Source of the DNA: an uncultured Verrucomicrobiota bacterium
GTDB taxonomy: Bacteria > Verrucomicrobiota > Verrucomicrobiia > Limisphaerales > UBA9464
Length of the DNA stretch: 37,989 nt
Assembly (NCBI GenBank): GCA_903880005.1
Contig: CAIRNV010000270.1
Span: 1 to 37,989, forward strand
Direction of reading: 5' to 3'
In this document: piece by piece, positions 5,698-14,166 of the stretch
How the letters are laid out: every line of letters begins with the position of its first letter
How positions within the stretch are numbered: the stretch's first letter is position 1
Program-made: the position numbers and the translations under genes
Notes under the pieces: model-generated
Told to the model about the DNA's origin: nothing
Databases searched by the model: none
Seen by the model: the letters and a program-made list of their open reading frames with translations, nothing else

Positions 5698-7800
5698 ATG
5701 GAAGCCGACACGATGCGCCGACGACTGCGGGGGATGGCCTGGTTGCTGGGCCTGGTCCTGGTCGCGCTGGGTGGGAGGCTGGTGCAGGTGCAATGCCTGA
5801 GCCCTGTGGAGGCGGGCCCTGGCGAGGGGACGCAGCAGCGGGTGGTGCGGCCGGCGCTTCGCGGGAAGCTGTTGGACTCTCGGGGCCTGGTGTTGGCGCA
5901 GAGCCGGTGGCTGCATGACCTCTACGCGGACCCGGTGGTGGTGGGGACCAACGGGGCATGGCTGGCGCGGGTGGCGGGGCGTGCGTTTGGCGTGGAGCCC
6001 GGGGACTTGGAGCCGCGCTTCGCGGTGAAGCGGGTGGAACGTCACGCCCGGACGGTGGAGTCGGTGGGCGGCGCGTGGGTGACCAACGTGACGGTGCGAG
6101 CCTTCACCAACCGGTCGGTCCTCGTCCTGACGAACGTGGAGGACGCGGTGCTGGAGCGGTACCGGGAGGCGGTGCGGGAGGCGAAGCTGCCGCGGTTGGA
6201 GGAAGTGGAGCGGGAGATCGAGGCCTTGCAGAAGGAGATGCCCAAGCCCTTGGAACGTCTTCGGTTGCTGGCGACGGGGCGGCGCGGGGAGTTGCGCGAG
6301 CAGGGGTCGAGGATCCGGGCATTGCGCAAGGAGATGGCGGGGCTGCGTGACCAGAAGAGGACGATCGAGGCGAACGCGATCGTGGCGCTGCCCGTGGAGC
6401 ATCGGGCCTATCCGCTGGGGCATGCGGCCGTGCATGTGCTGGGGCACGTGACCAACGGGTTTGTGACCAACCAAAACGTGGTGAGGCACCAGCGCTTCCT
6501 GAGGCGGTCGTTGGGGGCGGCGGGGATCGAGGCCAAGTTCGACTCCGCGTTGCTGGGCGTCCCCGGGTTGGTGGAGACGCGCGTGGCGCGCGGGCGCGAG
6601 TTGGTGAGCATGCGCGGGAGGGACCTGGCCCCGCGGGACGGGCTGAACGTCCGTCTCACGTTGGATGCGCATTTGCAGAGCATCGTGGAGCAGGCCATGG
6701 ACGAGGGGGTCGCGGCGATCGCGCCCGAGAAGCTCGTGTGCATCGTGGTCCGGCCTTCGACGGGCGAGATCCTGGCGTTGGCCAACCGGCCTTGCTACGA
6801 CCCCAACCGGTTGGGCGAGGCGAGGGCGGACGGCCTGCCCAACTGGGCGTTGGGGATGGGGACGGACCCGGGCTCGACGTTCAAGATGGTGACGTATTCG
6901 GCGGCGCTGGACCTGGGCCTGGCGACGCTGGATGGCATGGTGAACTGCCATGGGGGCACGTGGCAGCCGTCGTCGGGTCGGCCCGTGCGGGACGTCGAGG
7001 GCCACGGGTTGTCCGTGGTGACGCTGGAGGAGGCCTTTGCCAAGTCATCGAACGTGGCCGCGGCCCAACTGGGGCTTGGCATGCGCCCCGACCAGTTGAT
7101 GGACTACATCCGCCGCTTCGGGTTCCTGGCGCGAACGGGCATCCTGGCCCCCGCGCCCAACCGTGCCGGCGGCGAGTCTTCGGGGGGCATTGATCGCCCG
7201 GACCGCATGAACGTCGAGCGGCAGGGCCGCTTGTCCTACGGCTACGGCATCCTGGTCACGCCCTTGCAGACCGTCATGGCGGCGGCGGCCATCGCCAACG
7301 ATGGCGTCCGGATGAAGCCCATGTTGGTGCGGTCGCTCGAGGAGCCGGACGGCACGGTGGTGGCGCGATACGAGCCCGAGGTGGGCACCCGGGTCATGAA
7401 GCCCGAGACGGCGGCCCAGATGCGCCGGGCGATGCGGGCGGTGGTGCAGAACGGGACGGCGAAGGCGGTGGCGATGGAGGATTTCGAGGTGGCTGGCAAG
7501 ACCGGCACCGCCCACCAGTTCGTGGATGGGCGCCAAAGCTCGGAGAAGTACGTCTCCACCTTCGTGGGGTTCCTGCCCGCCGACCGGCCTGAGCTGTGCA
7601 TCCTGGTGCTGGCGCACTCGCCCGAGAAGCGCGGGCCGGGCTCGTACTTCGGCGGCAAGGCCTGCGGCCCCATCTTCAAGGCCATCGCGCGTCACGCCGC
7701 GAACCACCTGGGGCTCGTCCCCAGCGCCCGTACCAACGACGCGTCGGCCGTCGTGCGGGGGGCTGGAACCTTCCCCGGCGCGGGAGCGCGCACCCCCTGA
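5698..7800 (+). CDS. ftsI: Septal peptidoglycan transpeptidase FtsI (PBP3), with coiled-coil insert
   Basis: A 700-aa class B penicillin-binding protein that crosslinks septal peptidoglycan in the periplasm. It has an N-terminal membrane helix (about residues 12-30) and a transpeptidase domain with all three active-site motifs: STFK (S393), SSN (450-452) and KTG (601). The N-terminal module is unusual: about residues 150-225 are a strongly charged helical stretch (EEVEREIEALQKEM, RIRALRKEMAGLRDQK) that looks like a coiled-coil insertion. This makes the protein longer than typical FtsI (about 570-600 aa). No PASTA domains are seen. The ATG at 5698 is chosen because AGGAGG at 5681-5686 precedes it; an in-frame GTG at 5668 would overlap ftsL. 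Confidence 0.92.
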   Translation: MEADTMRRRLRGMAWLLGLVLVALGGRLVQVQCLSPVEAGPGEGTQQRVVRPALRGKLLDSRGLVLAQSRWLHDLYADPVVVGTNGAWLARVAGRAFGVEPGDLEPRFAVKRVERHARTVESVGGAWVTNVTVRAFTNRSVLVLTNVEDAVLERYREAVREAKLPRLEEVEREIEALQKEMPKPLERLRLLATGRRGELREQGSRIRALRKEMAGLRDQKRTIEANAIVALPVEHRAYPLGHAAVHVLGHVTNGFVTNQNVVRHQRFLRRSLGAAGIEAKFDSALLGVPGLVETRVARGRELVSMRGRDLAPRDGLNVRLTLDAHLQSIVEQAMDEGVAAIAPEKLVCIVVRPSTGEILALANRPCYDPNRLGEARADGLPNWALGMGTDPGSTFKMVTYSAALDLGLATLDGMVNCHGGTWQPSSGRPVRDVEGHGLSVVTLEEAFAKSSNVAAAQLGLGMRPDQLMDYIRRFGFLARTGILAPAPNRAGGESSGGIDRPDRMNVERQGRLSYGYGILVTPLQTVMAAAAIANDGVRMKPMLVRSLEEPDGTVVARYEPEVGTRVMKPETAAQMRRAMRAVVQNGTAKAVAMEDFEVAGKTGTAHQFVDGRQSSEKYVSTFVGFLPADRPELCILVLAHSPEKRGPGSYFGGKACGPIFKAIARHAANHLGLVPSARTNDASAVVRGAGTFPGAGARTP

Positions 7801-7804
7801 CGCC

Positions 7805-9133
7805 ATGTTGCTGCAAGAAATCCTACCCCTGTTGCCCGGTGCGCGGTGCGATGCCTCGCGGCTGCGGCGTGCCCCGGGCCGGGAGCTTCGCGGCGTGTCG
7901 GTCGATCCACGCCAATCCGGGCCGGGCATGGTGTTCGTCTCGTTGCCGGAGCGGTCGCGAAGCAACCCCTTCGAGGCCTGCGCGGCCCGTGACCGGGGCG
8001 CCCGCGTCGTCGTCCGGGAGCGGTCGGACCCGGCCGGTGCCCCCACGGGGATGGTGTGCATCGAGGTGGACGACGCCCGTCGGGCCTACGGGCTGCTGGC
8101 GTCCGCGCTTCATGGGGATCCATCGCGTCGCATGACGGTGGTGGGTGTGGCGGGCGAGCCGGGCTGGCGCGAGCGAGTGGCGGGGCTGGCCTCGGCATTG
8201 CTGACGGCCTTGGGCGAGCGGTGCGCGTGGTTCTCGGGACGCGCGCTCGTATCGGGCGAGCGCAGGCTTCCTTGGGAGGCGATGGGCGTGGAGGCCGGGC
8301 GAGTGCAGGCGGAGATGGAGCGCCACGTGGCGGCCGGCGGGGGCGCGTGCGTGCTGGAGCTCGGGACGGGCGGGCTCGGCATGGAGGCCGTGCACGGCGT
8401 GGAGTTTCGGATGTTGCGGGAGGCGGCCCCGGGCGTCTCGGGCGGTCTTGAGATGCAGCGGTTGTCGGCGAGGGGGACGATGGCTCGGTGGGATGGACCG
8501 GGTCGTGGGCGCACGGTCCTCACGCCGTTGGTGGGGCGATCGCAGGCGTCGGCGCTGGGGCAGGCGCTCGCCTTGGTGTCCGACCTTGGGTTTGAGACGG
8601 CGCGGTTGGTTTCTGCGACGTCGGGGTTGCAGGGATTGCCGGGCTGGATGCAGACGGTCCTCGCGGGCCAACGGTTTGGGGTGTTGGTGGACGGTGCGGA
8701 TGCGCCGACGTCGCTGGCGGAGGCCTTGGCCGATGCGCGGGAGCTGGGCTCGGGCCGGATCGTGCTCGTGACGGGGCCGCGGCCCGGACTGGGGGAGGAT
8801 GCATGCCGCGAGCTGGCCCGGGTGGCGGGCCGGGGGGCCGACGACGTGGTGGTGACGGCGGATGACTTGGACCCCGCGGGATGGGCGGAGCATGGGCCGT
8901 CGTTTGCGGCGACGGTGGCATCCATGGGCGGCACGACGTGCTGCGAGCCGGACCGTCACCGGGCCGTGGCGCGGGCCTTGCGCATGGCGGGTCCGCGCGA
9001 TGTCTTGCTGTTGGCGGGGAAGGGGCGGCGCCCGGTGCAGGTTTCGGGGCTGACCCGGGTTCCGTGGGACGACGCGGCCCATGCCCGGGCCGCGTTGGCG
9101 GCGATGGGGCATGTCGGGGGAGGATGGGATTGA
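7805..9133 (+). CDS. MurE-like protein lacking catalytic motifs (probable pseudoenzyme)
   Basis: A 442-aa protein at the murE position, with recognisable Mur-ligase backbone but lost active-site residues. Normal MurE adds the third amino acid to UDP-MurNAc-dipeptide using ATP. Here the N-terminal GVSVDPRQSGPGMVFVSL matches the uridine-binding domain. The P-loop GTNGKTT is replaced by GVAGEPGWRER, so the ATP-binding lysine is gone. EVSSHGL is ELGTGGL, the FTNLSRDHLDYHG segment is absent, DYAHTPD is DGADAPT, DNPR is DDLD, and the terminal GKGHE is GKGRR. It is about 50 aa shorter than MurE. The frame is open throughout and it sits 4 bases after ftsI, so decay to junk seems unlikely. The family assignment is my reading, not a database result. 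Confidence 0.75.
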   Translation: MLLQEILPLLPGARCDASRLRRAPGRELRGVSVDPRQSGPGMVFVSLPERSRSNPFEACAARDRGARVVVRERSDPAGAPTGMVCIEVDDARRAYGLLASALHGDPSRRMTVVGVAGEPGWRERVAGLASALLTALGERCAWFSGRALVSGERRLPWEAMGVEAGRVQAEMERHVAAGGGACVLELGTGGLGMEAVHGVEFRMLREAAPGVSGGLEMQRLSARGTMARWDGPGRGRTVLTPLVGRSQASALGQALALVSDLGFETARLVSATSGLQGLPGWMQTVLAGQRFGVLVDGADAPTSLAEALADARELGSGRIVLVTGPRPGLGEDACRELARVAGRGADDVVVTADDLDPAGWAEHGPSFAATVASMGGTTCCEPDRHRAVARALRMAGPRDVLLLAGKGRRPVQVSGLTRVPWDDAAHARAALAAMGHVGGGWD

Positions 9134-10527
9134 TGGACGCGCGCGACATGGGTTGGTGCGTCCGTGCGCTCGGCGCGGCGCTGGTTCAGGGGGCTGCGGG
9201 CAAGGCCGTGACGGGGGTGAGCACGGATTCTCGTCGGGCTGGGCCCGGCGACGTCTTCGTGGCGTTGCGCGGCGAGCGTTTTGACGGGCACGACTACGTC
9301 GATGAGGTCGCGCGTCGTGGGGTGGCCGGGGTGGTGGTGTCGATGGGTTTCGCCGGGAGTGTTCCGGGCGACGTGGCGGTGTTGAGGACGGACGACACGC
9401 GTGCGGCGTTGGGCAGGATGGCGGCGGCGTACCGTGGCGAGCTGGGAGCGACGGTGGTGGCGGTGGCGGGGTCGAATGGGAAGACGACGACGAAGGAATT
9501 GCTGGCGCGGGTGCTGGGGACGGCGGGGCCGGTTTGGTGGAGCGCGGCGAGCTTCAACAACGACGTGGGGGTGCCGTTGAGCCTGATGGCCGGCGCGGGC
9601 ACGGACCGCGTGGGGATCCTGGAGGCGGGCACGAATCACCCGGGCGAGCTGGCGCCCTTGCTGCGCATGATGCGGCCGCAGGTGGGCGTGCTTACGAGCA
9701 TCGGGCGGGAACACCTGGAGTTCTTCGGGGACGAGTCGGGCGTGGCGCGCGAGGAGGGTGCCTTGGCCGAGTCGTTGGGCGTCGATGGGCTTTTGGCGTT
9801 GCAGGGCGACGGGCCGTTTGCGGACGGGATTGCGGCGCGGTGCGCCGGGCGGGTGCTCCGGTTTGGTTGGTCGGCCTCCAATGACTGGCGGGTGGTGTCG
9901 TCGCGGAGCCTGTGGGAGGGGGAGGAGTTCGAGGTGGCGGGCGGCGGGGCGGGTTGGGACGGGACGTGGCGCGTCGGGGTGCCTGGGCGGGCGATGGCGT
10001 CGAATGCCACGGCGGCGTTGGTGGTGGCTAAGGAGCTGGGCGTGGAGCCGGGGGCGGCTCGGGAGGCGCTGGCGGGATTTCGCGCGCCGGAGCGGCGGAT
10101 GGCGGTGCGGGAGGCGGGCGGGGTTCGGATCCTGGACGACTGCTACAACGCGAACGCCGACTCCGTGGCGTCGGCGCTGGAGACGTTTTCGAGGCTGCCT
10201 TGCTTGGGCAGGAAGGTGGCGGTGCTTGGGGACATGGCGGAGCTGGGAGGGGCGAGCGAGGCGGCGCACGCGGAGGCCGGGGAACGGGCGGCGGCGAGCG
10301 TGGATGCGTTGGTTGCGGTGGGGCGTTGGTCCGGGGTGATGGCGTTGGCCGCGCGCGGGGCGGGGATGGAAATGGCGATGGCGTGCGAGGACGTGGACGG
10401 GGCGTTGGCGTGGCTGGAGGGGAGCTTGAGGGAGGGGGACGCGATGTTGGTGAAGGGTTCGCGGTCGTCGCGCATGGAGCGCGTGACGGAGGGGTGGGTT
10501 CTCAAGGCTGGGGGTGCGGCATGCTGA
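9133..10527 (+). CDS. murF: UDP-MurNAc-tripeptide--D-Ala-D-Ala ligase MurF
   Basis: A 464-aa cytoplasmic ligase that attaches D-Ala-D-Ala to the UDP-MurNAc-tripeptide with ATP. The active-site motifs are intact, in contrast to the preceding gene: P-loop VAVAGSNGKTTTKELL, EAGTNHPGELAPLLRM, LTSIGREHLEFFG, and NANADSVASALE in the C-terminal domain. The N-terminal domain has STDSRRAGPGDVFVAL. The ATG at 9133 overlaps the upstream stop (TGATG) with GGAGG 9 bases before it; an ATG at 9124 is too close to that ribosome site. It overlaps mraY by 7 bases. Confidence 0.95.
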   Translation: MDARDMGWCVRALGAALVQGAAGKAVTGVSTDSRRAGPGDVFVALRGERFDGHDYVDEVARRGVAGVVVSMGFAGSVPGDVAVLRTDDTRAALGRMAAAYRGELGATVVAVAGSNGKTTTKELLARVLGTAGPVWWSAASFNNDVGVPLSLMAGAGTDRVGILEAGTNHPGELAPLLRMMRPQVGVLTSIGREHLEFFGDESGVAREEGALAESLGVDGLLALQGDGPFADGIAARCAGRVLRFGWSASNDWRVVSSRSLWEGEEFEVAGGGAGWDGTWRVGVPGRAMASNATAALVVAKELGVEPGAAREALAGFRAPERRMAVREAGGVRILDDCYNANADSVASALETFSRLPCLGRKVAVLGDMAELGGASEAAHAEAGERAAASVDALVAVGRWSGVMALAARGAGMEMAMACEDVDGALAWLEGSLREGDAMLVKGSRSSRMERVTEGWVLKAGGAAC

Positions 10528-11657
10528 CGTACCTGGCGGACTGGCTGCCGCAGGCGCCGTGGTCGCTGTTGCGGTATGTGACGGTGCGCGCCGGGGGCGC
10601 CTTGGTGACGGCGTTGTTGATGTCGTGGTGGCTGGGGCCCCGCATGATCGAGTGGCTTCGCGATTTGAAGTTCCGGCAGGAATACCGGCCGAAGGACGCG
10701 GGCGGGGCGGGGGACGTGACGGGGGCGGCGGATGACCGCGCGAAGCGGGGGACGCCGACGATGGGCGGGATCTTGGTGGTGCTGACGCTGGACGTGGCGG
10801 CGTTGATGTGGGCGAGGCCGGGGCCGCTGGTGGTGCTGGTGTTGCTGGTGCTCCTGGCGTTCGCGGGATTGGGGTTGTACGACGACTGGACGAAGGTCTC
10901 GCGGCAGAACGCGGAGGGCGTCTCGGGGCGGCTCAAGCTGGCGGTGCAGTTCTTGGTGGCGGGCGGGGTGGTGGCGTACCTGTGGGCGTTGCCCTCGACG
11001 GAGAAGTTGGTGACGGAGCTGCACGTGCCGTTCGTGCCGGCGCGGCTGGCCTACTGGTCCGGAGGGTTGGCGGCGGCGTTGGCATTGGCGACGAGCCTCC
11101 TGACCATCGTGGGATCCAGCAACGCGGTGAACCTGACGGACGGGATGGATGGCCTGGCGATCGGGTGCACGATTCTGTGCGCTTCGGTGTTGATGGTGTT
11201 CTGCTACGTGGCGGGGCATGCGGAGATCGCGCGGTACCTGTTGGTGCCGCGGGTGCCGGGCGCCGGGGAGCTGGCGGTGGTTTGCGCGGCGATGGTGGGG
11301 TCGGGCCTTGGCTTCTGGTGGTTCAACTGTCATCCGGCGCAGGTGTTCATGGGCGACACGGGAAGCCTTGCGCTGGGGGGTGCCCTGGGGACGGTGGCGG
11401 TGGCGGTGCATCAGCCGCTGATGCTGTTGTTGGCGGGCGGGGTGTTCGTGGCGGAGGCGTTGAGCGTGGTGTTGCAGGTGGGGTGGTTCAAGTACACGCG
11501 CCGCCGCACGGGACAGGGCCGGCGCATCCTGTTGATGTCGCCCTTGCACCATCACTTCCGGAAGAAGGGTTGGTCGGAGACCAAGGTGGTCACGCGGTTC
11601 TACATCGCGGGGATCCTGTGCGCGGTGGTTGCCTTGAGCACGCTGAAGATTCGATGA
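10521..11657 (+). CDS. mraY: Phospho-N-acetylmuramoyl-pentapeptide transferase MraY
   Basis: A 378-aa polytopic membrane enzyme that makes lipid I from UDP-MurNAc-pentapeptide and undecaprenyl phosphate. About ten hydrophobic helices are visible. Catalytic signatures are intact: GTPTMGG after the first cytoplasmic loop, the DD pair in GLYDDWTK, NAVNLTDGMDGLA, the MGDTGSLALGG motif and the HHHFRKKGW loop. It starts inside the end of murF. The stop at 11657 is followed by a 349-bp stretch without a supported gene, the only large gap in the operon. In many bacteria murD follows mraY; it does not here. Confidence 0.96.
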   Translation: MLTYLADWLPQAPWSLLRYVTVRAGGALVTALLMSWWLGPRMIEWLRDLKFRQEYRPKDAGGAGDVTGAADDRAKRGTPTMGGILVVLTLDVAALMWARPGPLVVLVLLVLLAFAGLGLYDDWTKVSRQNAEGVSGRLKLAVQFLVAGGVVAYLWALPSTEKLVTELHVPFVPARLAYWSGGLAAALALATSLLTIVGSSNAVNLTDGMDGLAIGCTILCASVLMVFCYVAGHAEIARYLLVPRVPGAGELAVVCAAMVGSGLGFWWFNCHPAQVFMGDTGSLALGGALGTVAVAVHQPLMLLLAGGVFVAEALSVVLQVGWFKYTRRRTGQGRRILLMSPLHHHFRKKGWSETKVVTRFYIAGILCAVVALSTLKIR

Positions 11658-12006
11658 GCCCGACGACCCCCATCGCTGCCGCCGTGGCTGGAAGGCGTCC
11701 TTGCACGTGCTGCCCCGGGCCGATACAACGGCGTGGTGCAGGGGCGTGGCAAGCGCCCGGCATGGCGGTGCGTGCGGCGGCACCGTTCGGCGCGGATGCA
11801 ATCATGAATCAACCGGTCCCCGGCCAGGTGCCCCGACGGGCGCGATGGGCGGGGGCCAGGACATTTTTCCTCGCGGGTAGCGAGGGACTTCCCGCTGGTG
11901 TCAGCCGGAAAAGATTTCGCCTCGGCCTCCCATGGGGAGGGGCCGGGGTGGAAACGCGAAACCAATCCCATCCCCTGGGGGACGCCCTCGAGCGTCCCGA
12001 GCATCC
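11658..12006 (+). other. 349-bp gap in the dcw operon, no supported gene
   Basis: An open frame starts at 11654 with an ATGA overlap to the mraY stop and runs to 12010 (118 codons). Its wobble bases are mixed, much less G/C than the flanking genes, and its product (many Arg, Pro, Cys, Gly) shows no recognisable motif. I therefore treat it as non-coding or degenerate. A small hairpin is possible at CCTCGCGGGTAGCGAGG (11870s-11880s), and GGACGCCCTCGAGCGTCC lies just before the LysM gene. It may carry an internal promoter or terminator, or be the scar of a lost murD. Confidence 0.5.
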
Positions 12007-12933
12007 ATGAGCACCCCGAATCCACTCGCCCCGCAAGGCTCCCTGCTGGAGAAGCAGGGGCGCGGGCGTTCCACGTTCCAGATCATCGGCTTCATCGGAG
12101 CGCTGCACGTCTTCGTGTTGTGCGCGTTCCTTTGGATTGGCTGCAAGCAGGACAAGCCGGCCGTCGGGGCTGGCGGGCCTGAGGCGGGCCTGCCTGGCCA
12201 GGACGCCGGACTGCCCCCCGTGACCGAGCCCCCAGCGATCGCCGACCCTGGCTCCACCAATCCCGTCGTGGCTCCTTCCACGAACCCGCCGGCCTTCCCG
12301 GCACCGGGCGTGGGGGTTGCGGTGGGCTCGCCGCCCGTCGCCGTGCCCGGCCCCGGCAACCCGCCGGTGACGGCCCCGACGCTCCCGGACTCGGTGCCTC
12401 CCGTGGCGGTCCCTGGGACGGGCGCCGAAGCAGGCGCCGCGCCGGCCTCGGAACACAAGGTCGCGCAGTCTGAAACCGGGGCGGCGATCGCCAAGAAGTA
12501 CGGGGTGAGCGTCAAGGCGTTGACGGCGGCAAACCCGAACGTGAACTGGAACCGGTTGAAGATCGGCCAGGTCCTGGCGATTCCCGCGCCCGCCGCCAAG
12601 GCGGCTGACGCGCCGGCTCCCGGAGCCCCGGCAGGGGCGGCGGCCAGCGGGTCGGCCACCGGTGGCACGGCGGAGGGCGGTTCCACCTACACGGTTCGTC
12701 CGGGCGACACGGGCTCCAAGATTGCGAAGAAGGTGGGCGTTGCCTGGCGCAAGATTCGGGACCTCAACGGGCTGTCCTCGGACAACCTGAAGCCGGGCCA
12801 GAAGCTCAACATCCCCGCGAAGGGCGCGGCGTCGGGCCCGGCGGGCGGCGACGCCCCGGTTCCGGCCGCGCCGACGGTTCCGGACAGCGCGGTTCCCGTC
12901 GTGCAGCCGTTGCCCTCGACGGGCGGGCGGTAG
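12007..12933 (+). CDS. Membrane-anchored protein with two LysM domains
   Basis: A 308-aa protein. Residues 1-22 are polar, residues 23-43 form one membrane helix (FQIIGFIGALHVFVLCAFL), and a long Pro/Ala/Gly/Val-rich linker follows. Two LysM repeats come next: about 155-200 (AIAKKYGVSVKALTAANPNV, KIGQVLAIP) and about 225-270 (YTVRPGDTGSKIAKKVGVAW, LKPGQKLNIP). LysM domains bind the GlcNAc-X-GlcNAc pattern of peptidoglycan, so the protein probably tethers the inner membrane to the wall. There is no catalytic domain. Its place between mraY and ftsW suggests a role in septal wall synthesis, which is inference. The N-terminus begins after a gap with no clear ribosome site; the ATG at 12007 precedes the membrane helix sensibly. 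Confidence 0.85.
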   Translation: MSTPNPLAPQGSLLEKQGRGRSTFQIIGFIGALHVFVLCAFLWIGCKQDKPAVGAGGPEAGLPGQDAGLPPVTEPPAIADPGSTNPVVAPSTNPPAFPAPGVGVAVGSPPVAVPGPGNPPVTAPTLPDSVPPVAVPGTGAEAGAAPASEHKVAQSETGAAIAKKYGVSVKALTAANPNVNWNRLKIGQVLAIPAPAAKAADAPAPGAPAGAAASGSATGGTAEGGSTYTVRPGDTGSKIAKKVGVAWRKIRDLNGLSSDNLKPGQKLNIPAKGAASGPAGGDAPVPAAPTVPDSAVPVVQPLPSTGGR

Positions 12934-13011
12934 GGAAGGCCTGGAGGCGAGGCCCGGCGTCGCGTGCCGAGAGGGGCGCGGCGCCGGGTGTGGGTGCGGG
13001 GCGGCCATGGC

Positions 13012-14166
13012 ATGGCGATGAAGACCTGGTTGATGCTCTTGTTGCTGGCGGTGGGATCATTGGTGGCCCTGAGCCTGACGGTGCTGACGAGCGCGACGCT
13101 CCTGGACGCCCGGCCTGGCATGACGGTGACGAGCCAATGGGCGGCGTGCGTGGCGGGCGTGGCGTTGCTGCTGGGGGCGGCCTCGATGGATTATCGCCGT
13201 TGGTCGCGCCTGGCGTGGCCGTTGCTGGGGGTGACGCTGGTGTTGCTGGCGTTGGTCTTGGTGTTTGGCCGTGAGATCAACGGGGCGCGACGGTGGTTGT
13301 GGGGCGTGCAACCGGCCGAGATGGCGAAGCTGGCATTGATCATCGTCCTCTCCCTTCATGGCGCGCGGAACGCGGCGTCGATGGGCCGGGTGCGGACCTT
13401 CCTCTGGGGGGCGTTCGTGCTGGCGGGGCCGTTGGTGGCGTTGGTGTTGATGGAGCCGGACCGCGGCACCGGGGCCTTGCTGCTGGCGTTGACCTTGATG
13501 CTTCTTCTGCTGGCCGGGGCCAGTTGGTGGATGGTGGCGGGCCCGGCCGTCCTGGGTGCGGCGGCGCTGACGACCATGATCGTCGTGAGCCCCATGGCGC
13601 GCGACCGGATCGAGGCATGGTTGCATCCCGAGGCCAACCCGAAGGCCCACTTCCAGGTGCGACGCGGGCTGCTGGCGTTTGGATCCGGCGGCGTGGAGGG
13701 GACGGGGCTGGGGAAGGGCACGATGAAGTTCTCGGTGCCGGAGGTGCGGACGGATTTCATCCTGCCGGCGGTGGGGGAGGAGCTGGGCCTGACGTTCACG
13801 TTGGCCGTGGTGACGGCGTACCTGGTGATCTTGTGGGCGGGCACGTCCATTGCCCTGCGTGCGCCGGATGACTTCGGGCGGCTCATGGCCTCGGGCATCA
13901 CGTTCCTGATTGCGATGCAGGCGGTGATCAACATCGGGGTGGTGACGAGCGTGTTTCCCAACAAGGGGATGCCCCTGCCATTTGTGAGCCGCGGGGGGTC
14001 CAACCTGATCGTGTTGCTGACGATGGTGGGCATCCTGGCCGCGATTGCCCGGGCGGCGGACGAGGAGGGAGAGGAGCCTCGTGGAAAGGCCGACGCGGCG
14101 AGGCCCTCCCGCGTGCGGCGCCGCAACCCGTTTGGCAGGGACGACGAATGGGTGGGGGCCGCATGA
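13012..14166 (+). CDS. ftsW: Septal peptidoglycan glycosyltransferase FtsW
   Basis: A 384-aa SEDS-family membrane protein that polymerises lipid II into glycan strands together with FtsI. About ten hydrophobic helices are seen. Family motifs include REINGARRWL and PAEMAKLALI near the N-terminal third, GSGGVEGTGLGKG, TDFILPAVGEELGL, and the C-terminal NIGVVTSVFPNKGMPLPFVSRGGSN. The ATG at 13012 (or 13018) is preferred over a GTG at 12964 because the first membrane helix starts right after. Its last bases overlap murG as ATGA. Confidence 0.93.
   Translation: MAMKTWLMLLLLAVGSLVALSLTVLTSATLLDARPGMTVTSQWAACVAGVALLLGAASMDYRRWSRLAWPLLGVTLVLLALVLVFGREINGARRWLWGVQPAEMAKLALIIVLSLHGARNAASMGRVRTFLWGAFVLAGPLVALVLMEPDRGTGALLLALTLMLLLLAGASWWMVAGPAVLGAAALTTMIVVSPMARDRIEAWLHPEANPKAHFQVRRGLLAFGSGGVEGTGLGKGTMKFSVPEVRTDFILPAVGEELGLTFTLAVVTAYLVILWAGTSIALRAPDDFGRLMASGITFLIAMQAVINIGVVTSVFPNKGMPLPFVSRGGSNLIVLLTMVGILAAIARAADEEGEEPRGKADAARPSRVRRRNPFGRDDEWVGAA

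Noticed and set aside
5536-7005. A 489-aa leftward ORF opposite ftsI
   Set aside because: The ftsI frame has three intact active-site motifs; the antisense product is His/Arg/Gln-rich and has no domain.
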